Positions 7,666 through 11,088 of a stretch of DNA of 11,088 nt are shown piece after piece (position 1 is the stretch's first letter; every line of letters starts with the position of its first letter). This DNA is from Desulfonatronum sp. (GTDB taxonomy: Bacteria; Desulfobacterota; Desulfovibrionia; Desulfovibrionales; Desulfonatronaceae): NCBI GenBank assembly GCA_007127655.1, contig SKYX01000171.1, forward strand, positions 1 through 11,088, written 5' to 3'. The notes beneath the pieces are model-generated. The model had not been told where the DNA came from and ran no database searches. It was given only the letters and a program-made list of their open reading frames with translations. Both the position numbers and the translations under genes were made by a program.

Positions 7666-9207
7666 ATGCTGGCCAAAATCGCCACCACCGCGCTGATGGG
7701 CATTGAGGCCTTTCACGTGGAGCTGGAAGTGGATTTCGCCCGCCAGGGCATGCCTTCGTTCACCATGGTCGGTTTGGCCGAGGGCGCGGTGCGGGAGAGC
7801 AAGGAACGGGTTTTCGCGGCATTGAAGAACACCGGCTTCAAGCTGCCCCCGGCCCGGATCACCGTGAACCTGGCCCCGGCGGACATGCGCAAGGAAGGCA
7901 GCGCTTACGACCTGCCTCTGGCCGTAGGCCTGCTCACCGGGGTGGAGGTGCTGCGCCAGGATCAGGTCCAGGACTTTTTCCTGGCTGGAGAATTGTCCCT
8001 CAACGGCGAACTCAAACCCGTGTCCGGCATCCTCCCGCTGGCCTTGAAAGCCCGGGCCCAGGGAGCTCGAGGACTGATCGTCCCCGCGGACAACGCCCAG
8101 GAAGCGGCGGTGGTCAAGGAATTATCCGTGTACGGGGCGGAGAACCTGGCTCAGGCCGTGCGCTTCCTGTTGGGCGAAGAGATCATCCCCAAAGCAGTCT
8201 GCGATTTGGACGAACTTTGGAAAAATCGCACCAAATCAATCCTGGACTTCAGCGAGGTCAAGGGTCAGGAGCACGCCAAGCGGGCCATTGAAATCGCTGC
8301 CGCGGGAAATCACAACCTCCTCTTTCTCGGCCCTCCAGGCAGCGGCAAGACCATGCTGGCCAAGCGGCTGCCCTCGATATTGCCGGCCCTGGAGTTCGAG
8401 GAAGCCCTGGAAGTGACCAAGGTCTACAGCGTGGCCGGGATGCTTTCCAAGGACCAGCCGCTGGTGGTGATTCGGCCGTTTCGCTCCCCGCACCACACCA
8501 TTTCCGATGCCGGGCTGATCGGCGGGGGCCACTACCCCAGGCCGGGGGAGGTCTCCCTGGCCCATCGCGGCGTGCTCTTTCTGGACGAACTGCCGGAATT
8601 CAAGAAGCATGTTCTGGAAGTGCTGCGGCAACCCCTGGAAGACGGTTTGGTGACCATTTCCCGCGCCGCCATGTCCCTGACCTACCCCGCGGACCTGATG
8701 CTCGTGGCGGCCATGAATCCCTGCCCCTGCGGCTATCTCACCGACGAACAGCATCAGTGCACCTGCTCCCCGCAGCAGATCCAGCGCTACCGCTCCCGCC
8801 TCTCCGGCCCGCTTCTGGACCGGATCGATCTGCACGTGGAAGTCCCGGCCGTGCCCTACAAGGAACTCCGCAGACAACGCGGCTCCCGCGACTCCGCGTC
8901 CATGCTCGAAAGCATCGAAAAGGCCAGGGCCTTGCAGTATCAACGCTTTCGCAACTCTCCCCTGCTGACCAACAGCGACCTGGATGGGAAGTGGTTGAAT
9001 ACATTCTGCCCTCTCGGCGATGCGGAACATGAATTCCTGGGAGCCGCGGTACAGCGGTTGAGTCTCAGCGCCCGGGCCTACACCCGCGTGCTGCGCATCG
9101 CCCGGACCATCGCGGATCTGGAAGGGACGGAGACACTGTCCGCGGACCATCTGGCCGAAGCCATTAATTATCGAACCTTGGATCGACAGGCCCAGACGTG
9201 GAATTGA
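7666..9207 (+). CDS. comM: YifB/ComM-family AAA+ ATPase (Mg chelatase-like)
   Basis: ComM is a hexameric AAA+ helicase that promotes branch migration during integration of incoming DNA in natural transformation. YifB homologs are also widespread in species not known to be transformable. The protein has 513 residues, the usual length. An N-terminal ChlI-like domain (about 1-170) includes PSFTMVGL, VRESKERVFAAL, ITVNLAPADMRKEG and FLAGELSLNGEL. The AAA+ core has Walker A GPPGSGKT (222-229), RPFRSPHHTISDAGLIGGG, and Walker B VLFLDEL (D307, E308). A four-cysteine motif, CPC at 353-355 and CTC at 365-367, may bind zinc. The C-terminal lid region contains LSLSARAYTRVLRIARTIADL. The start has a strong GGGAGGAG just upstream at 7657-7664. 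It lies 24 nt behind lepB copy 2 and is probably in the same operon. The name comM rather than yifB is by family only. Confidence 0.93.
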   Translation: MLAKIATTALMGIEAFHVELEVDFARQGMPSFTMVGLAEGAVRESKERVFAALKNTGFKLPPARITVNLAPADMRKEGSAYDLPLAVGLLTGVEVLRQDQVQDFFLAGELSLNGELKPVSGILPLALKARAQGARGLIVPADNAQEAAVVKELSVYGAENLAQAVRFLLGEEIIPKAVCDLDELWKNRTKSILDFSEVKGQEHAKRAIEIAAAGNHNLLFLGPPGSGKTMLAKRLPSILPALEFEEALEVTKVYSVAGMLSKDQPLVVIRPFRSPHHTISDAGLIGGGHYPRPGEVSLAHRGVLFLDELPEFKKHVLEVLRQPLEDGLVTISRAAMSLTYPADLMLVAAMNPCPCGYLTDEQHQCTCSPQQIQRYRSRLSGPLLDRIDLHVEVPAVPYKELRRQRGSRDSASMLESIEKARALQYQRFRNSPLLTNSDLDGKWLNTFCPLGDAEHEFLGAAVQRLSLSARAYTRVLRIARTIADLEGTETLSADHLAEAINYRTLDRQAQTWN

Positions 9208-9433
9208 TCCGAATATGGTCTGGGCCAACACCACGGACTTGCCCCTTGCTCGACGCTTGAACTCGGCATGGGCATCGGGAAGCTCAGGTTACGCATTCTC
9301 CATGATCCAGCCTCGGGCGACAGCGTGAACTATTCACTGCGGGGTGAGAGCGGTTTTGGCAGGCGGAAGTGACGTTTCTGGACTGGGTTCAAACAAGAAC
9401 CTCGGTAAGATGAGATCGTAAGCGGGAACGGCC

Positions 9434-9832
9434 TCAGATCCGCAAGCCGGTGTTGCGGATGACCTCCAGGAGCAGGCTCTTGTCGATGGGCTTAACCAGA
9501 TACGAGCTGGCTCCCCCCTTGTAATAGGCGTCCACGACGTTTTTGGGATCACCCAGGGCCGTGAGCATGATCACCCGGGTTTCGTCCTTGGGGCTGATGT
9601 CTTGGGAGCGTTCGTATTCCCTGATTTCCATCAGGGCCTGCTGGCCGTCCTTGATGGGCATCATGATGTCCATCAAGATCAGATCGTAGGGCTGCCCTTC
9701 TTCGTAGGCCATTTTGAAGGCTTGAACCGCCTCTTCACCGTTGACCGCCAAGTCGCAGTGCGCATAAGGCTTGACGATCCGTTGAAGCATCAATCTGCTG
9801 GTAAAGTCGTCCTCCACGATCAGAAAGCGCAT
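9434..9832 (-). CDS. Single-domain (CheY-like) response regulator
   Basis: This is a 132-residue stand-alone receiver domain with no output domain. It has the acidic pair D8/D9 in FLIVEDD, phospho-acceptor D55 in LILMDIMMPIKDG, T91 in VIMLTAL, and K114 in YLVKPI, so a complete phosphorylation site. Such proteins act by binding a partner or passing phosphate in a relay. No kinase or Hpt gene is in the window, so the partner is unknown. The ATG at 9832-9830 is chosen over a GTG two codons upstream, because GAGG at 9841-9838 sits 5 nt before the ATG and overlaps the GTG. It is convergent with yifB and lies downstream of the tRNA-Asn terminator, so it is likely to have its own promoter in 9833-9967, where I could not identify a convincing one. 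Confidence 0.92.
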   Translation of the reverse strand: MRFLIVEDDFTSRLMLQRIVKPYAHCDLAVNGEEAVQAFKMAYEEGQPYDLILMDIMMPIKDGQQALMEIREYERSQDISPKDETRVIMLTALGDPKNVVDAYYKGGASSYLVKPIDKSLLLEVIRNTGLRI

Positions 9833-9837
9833 AGCCA

Positions 9838-9841
9838 CCTC
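9838..9841 (-). promoter_or_regulatory. Ribosome binding site fixing the start of the single-domain response regulator
   Basis: On the - strand GAGG is followed by 5 nt and then ATG. The upstream GTG overlaps this Shine-Dalgarno sequence and cannot use it. Confidence 0.65.
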
Positions 9842-9967
9842 GTTGGTTTTCGGGCTCGTTGGTCAAGCATGTTGATGGAAAAGAGCCCTACTCCAAGTCT
9901 TGCCCAGCCGCAAGCTGGCAGGCATTTTTCCGGATCACGAAGGGAAAGCGTGGTACACTTCGGACAC

Positions 9968-9999
9968 AAAAAAACCCCGTCTGTTTTCAGACGGGGTTT
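9968..9999 (-). terminator. Rho-independent terminator downstream of tRNA-Asn
   Basis: Read on the - strand, a perfect 12-bp stem (AAACCCCGTCTG / CAGACGGGGTTT) with an AAAA loop merges into a run of seven T. It begins 8 nt after the CCA end of the tRNA. The complementary strand also has a short T run, so it may act weakly in the other direction too. Confidence 0.92.
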
Positions 10000-10007
10000 G
10001 ATTGTCT

Positions 10008-10083
10008 TGGCTCCCCGGGACGGACTTGAACCGCCAACCTAGTGGTTAACAGCCACCCGCTCTGCCGATTGAGCTACCAGGGA
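10008..10083 (-). tRNA. tRNA-Asn (anticodon GTT), CCA encoded
   Basis: On the - strand the 76-nt sequence folds as a tRNA. The acceptor stem is TCCCTGG with CCGGGGA (one T-G pair), followed by discriminator G and an encoded CCA at 10010-10008. The D-arm is GCTC...GAGC. The anticodon loop is CTGTTAA with GTT at 10050-10048. The T-arm carries GGTTCAAGTCC. The sequence closely resembles standard bacterial tRNA-Asn. It is followed by a strong terminator, so it forms a short unit by itself. Confidence 0.97.
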
Positions 10084-10102
10084 ATGCGTTGAAGGGATGG
10101 TG

Positions 10103-10129
10103 TTTATATCAGGCTCTTCCTCTCGTCAA
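10103..10129 (-). promoter_or_regulatory. Candidate sigma-70 promoter of tRNA-Asn
   Basis: On the - strand TTGACG (10129-10124) and TATAAA (10108-10103) are separated by 15 nt, a little shorter than the optimum of 17. Transcription would begin about 12 nt before the tRNA. The -35 box overlaps the stop codon of the preceding torD-like gene, so the tRNA may also be reached by read-through from it. The assignment is by consensus only. Confidence 0.5.
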
Positions 10130-10866
10130 GTGGTGGAAGCGGAGAAAGGAATTTTTTCATCTTTGGTGCATTCGGTCAAAACGACAAGAATCATCGCCGT
10201 GAGGTGAAACAAAGGGGAGGCCTGGGCCTCGATCATCCGCTTTTGCAGTTCGCCGACCCAGGGCGAAAGCACTTGGCGGGCGAATTCGGAGGGTGATTCT
10301 CCAAGTGATTCGCCAAGTGGCGCAATGGGCGCGGAACTCGAGGTCCGCGAGGAGTCCGTTGCTGAAGTGGGCGATGAAGTCGGGGACAAAGCCGGCAGTG
10401 GGTGGTGTTCCGGAAAAAGGGACACCAGGTAGACCAGCTCAATGGCAATGTGGTCAGGGGGCAGGCCCAGCGACGTATCGACCTGCAGACCGGCCCGGTC
10501 CAGGCGGGACTGCATGGCCACGGCCGGCTCGCCCATCATCAGGCCTTCGCCTGTGTAACACGACTGGCTCAAGGGGACGCTCGCGCCGCCGCGATGATTC
10601 ACGAACAGCCGAACGTATTCCGCCTCCAGGTTCTCCGGAGCCATGGCCGGTGCCTGCTGGTCGGCGAGGGCCAGAACCTGTTCGGCATGATCAAGCAGAT
10701 CCTCGTCGACCAGCCCTCGGGATTCCAGGAGCAGGAGGATTCCGGCCAGCTTGGGCAGACAATCGGCCTGGACCTGGGACCAGCGCCCCCCGTCGCCCCC
10801 CCGGAACACCCAGGCCACGGCCTCCAGGCCCCAAAGCAACATGCGGCGGGCATCATCGCTCATCAT
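10126..10866 (-). CDS. TorD/DmsD-family molybdoenzyme chaperone with Ser/Thr-rich insertion
   Basis: The 246-residue protein resembles the TorD/DmsD/NarJ-type cytoplasmic chaperones, which bind apo-molybdoenzymes or their Tat signal peptides before export. The diagnostic part is EAEYVRLFVNHRGG (81-94), followed by SVPLSQSCYTGEGLMMGEP (96-114) and LGLPPDHIAIELVYLVSLF (133-151). The fold is expected to be all-helical. Residues about 153-193 are an unusual low-complexity insertion; from 161 to 193 about half the residues are Ser or Thr, with a repeated LGES. After it the final helices resume (FARQVLSPWVGELQKRM). The ATG at 10866 has GGAGGA 5 nt upstream; the next codon is also ATG and could serve. 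No molybdopterin oxidoreductase gene is visible in the window, so the client is unknown. Confidence 0.82.
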   Translation of the reverse strand: MMSDDARRMLLWGLEAVAWVFRGGDGGRWSQVQADCLPKLAGILLLLESRGLVDEDLLDHAEQVLALADQQAPAMAPENLEAEYVRLFVNHRGGASVPLSQSCYTGEGLMMGEPAVAMQSRLDRAGLQVDTSLGLPPDHIAIELVYLVSLFPEHHPLPALSPTSSPTSATDSSRTSSSAPIAPLGESLGESPSEFARQVLSPWVGELQKRMIEAQASPLFHLTAMILVVLTECTKDEKIPFSASTT

Positions 10867-10881
10867 GGACGTCCTCCCAAG

Positions 10882-10984
10882 GGTTCCGGGTTCAACGGTT
10901 CACGGTTCAACGGTTCACGGTTCAACGGTTGAAAAATGCATGGTACGGTGGTTCCTTCGCTGAACCGCTGAACCGCTGAACCCC
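10882..10984. repeat. Inverted array of GGTTCAAC / GGTTCAC micro-repeats
   Basis: The left arm (about 10882-10930) holds six GGTTC cores, five of them forming alternating GGTTCAAC and GGTTCAC units, in effect a 15-bp tandem unit repeated about 2.5 times. The right arm (about 10959-10984) has three reverse-complement units GCTGAACC. The loop between them is about 28 nt. The arms can pair through GGTTCA with TGAACC. It occupies the gap between the end of the permease gene and the start of the torD-like gene, ending a few bases from that gene's ribosome binding site. It has no U-tract and no coding character. Confidence 0.85.
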
Positions 10985-10988
10985 CAAA

Positions 10989-11088
10989 CTAGATCTTCCG
11001 ACCCGGCAGAATCAGGTTCAAGACAATGCCCGCGATGGCTGCCAGGCCGATGCCTTTGAGCACGAACTCGCCGGTCTGGAAGGCCATG
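10989..11088 (-). CDS. uraA: C-terminal end of a UraA-type uracil/xanthine permease (partial)
   Basis: Only the last 32 codons and the TAG stop (10991-10989) are inside the window; the gene runs in from the right. The peptide includes VLKGIGLAAIAGIVLNLILP and ends in a short basic tail (GRKI). A hydrophobic last helix ending in NLILP is typical of the C-terminus of NCS2 nucleobase permeases such as UraA, which import uracil with protons across the inner membrane. With so little sequence the family call is tentative; another multi-span transporter is possible. Confidence 0.55.
   Translation of the reverse strand, partial: MAFQTGEFVLKGIGLAAIAGIVLNLILPGRKI

Noticed and set aside
8236..9234. An open frame of 332 codons antisense to yifB
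   Set aside because: It is opposite the conserved AAA+ core and has no family features; it is a codon-bias shadow.
9208..9300. Possible oxidoreductase C-terminal remnant on the - strand (PDAHAEFKRRARGKSVVL)
   Set aside because: It loosely recalls the end of zinc-type alcohol dehydrogenases, but it is under 25 residues, follows a stop codon and runs into yifB antisense; chance cannot be excluded.
9385..9401. Terminator between yifB and the response regulator (GGTTC / GAACC)
   Set aside because: Only a 5-bp stem with no U-tract on either strand.
9916..9935. Sigma-54-like promoter on the + strand (TGGCAG...TTTC)
   Set aside because: It lacks the essential GC of the -12 box and points toward the 3' end of the opposite-strand tRNA, with no + strand gene to serve.
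10402..10979. Open frames on the + strand across the GGTTCAAC repeats
   Set aside because: They run antisense to the torD-like gene and end in translated repeat (FNGSRFNGS, RFTVQRFTVQ).

Overview
The window is about 11 kb of GC-rich, tightly packed bacterial chromosome. Protein style and gene content (a HemD-type protein overlapping purN, a stand-alone AMMECR1 protein, many-domain c-di-GMP signalling, tandem signal peptidases, a TorD-type chaperone) suggest a sulfate-reducing deltaproteobacterium, probably of the Desulfovibrionales. That placement comes from family resemblance by eye and not from a search. Most genes are housekeeping or signalling genes. I see no phage, transposase, CRISPR array or defence island.

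Layout, left to right. On the + strand: the 3' part of uroporphyrinogen-III synthase (hemD, cut by the window edge), overlapping by 4 nt with purN (purine synthesis). A 200-nt gap follows that is dominated by an unusual inverted array of short CACGGGG repeats. Next come an AMMECR1-domain gene (amrA) and, 42 nt on, a 791-residue REC-GAF-GGDEF-EAL regulator, whose degenerate GGDEF and intact EAL domain predict a phosphorylation-gated c-di-GMP phosphodiesterase. A compact run lepA - lepB1 - lepB2 - yifB/comM (gaps of 18, 13 and 24 nt) looks like one operon: elongation factor 4, two tandemly duplicated type I signal peptidases, and a ComM-type AAA+ ATPase.

From about 9.4 kb everything reads on the - strand. 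There is a single-domain response regulator convergent with yifB, then a tRNA-Asn(GTT) with its own terminator and a plausible promoter, then a TorD/DmsD-family chaperone with a Ser/Thr-rich insertion. A second inverted array of short repeats (GGTTCAAC type) follows, and then the last 32 codons of what looks like a UraA-type uracil permease, cut by the right edge. The 226 nt between yifB and the response regulator hold no gene or terminator that I can support.

The parts most worth a second look are the two repeat elements. They share one design (tandem 7-9 bp units in one direction, a loop of about 25-30 nt, then the same units in the opposite direction) but have unrelated unit sequences. The next most interesting points are the degenerate-GGDEF/intact-EAL regulator and the signal peptidase duplication, in which one copy gained a two-cysteine insertion.
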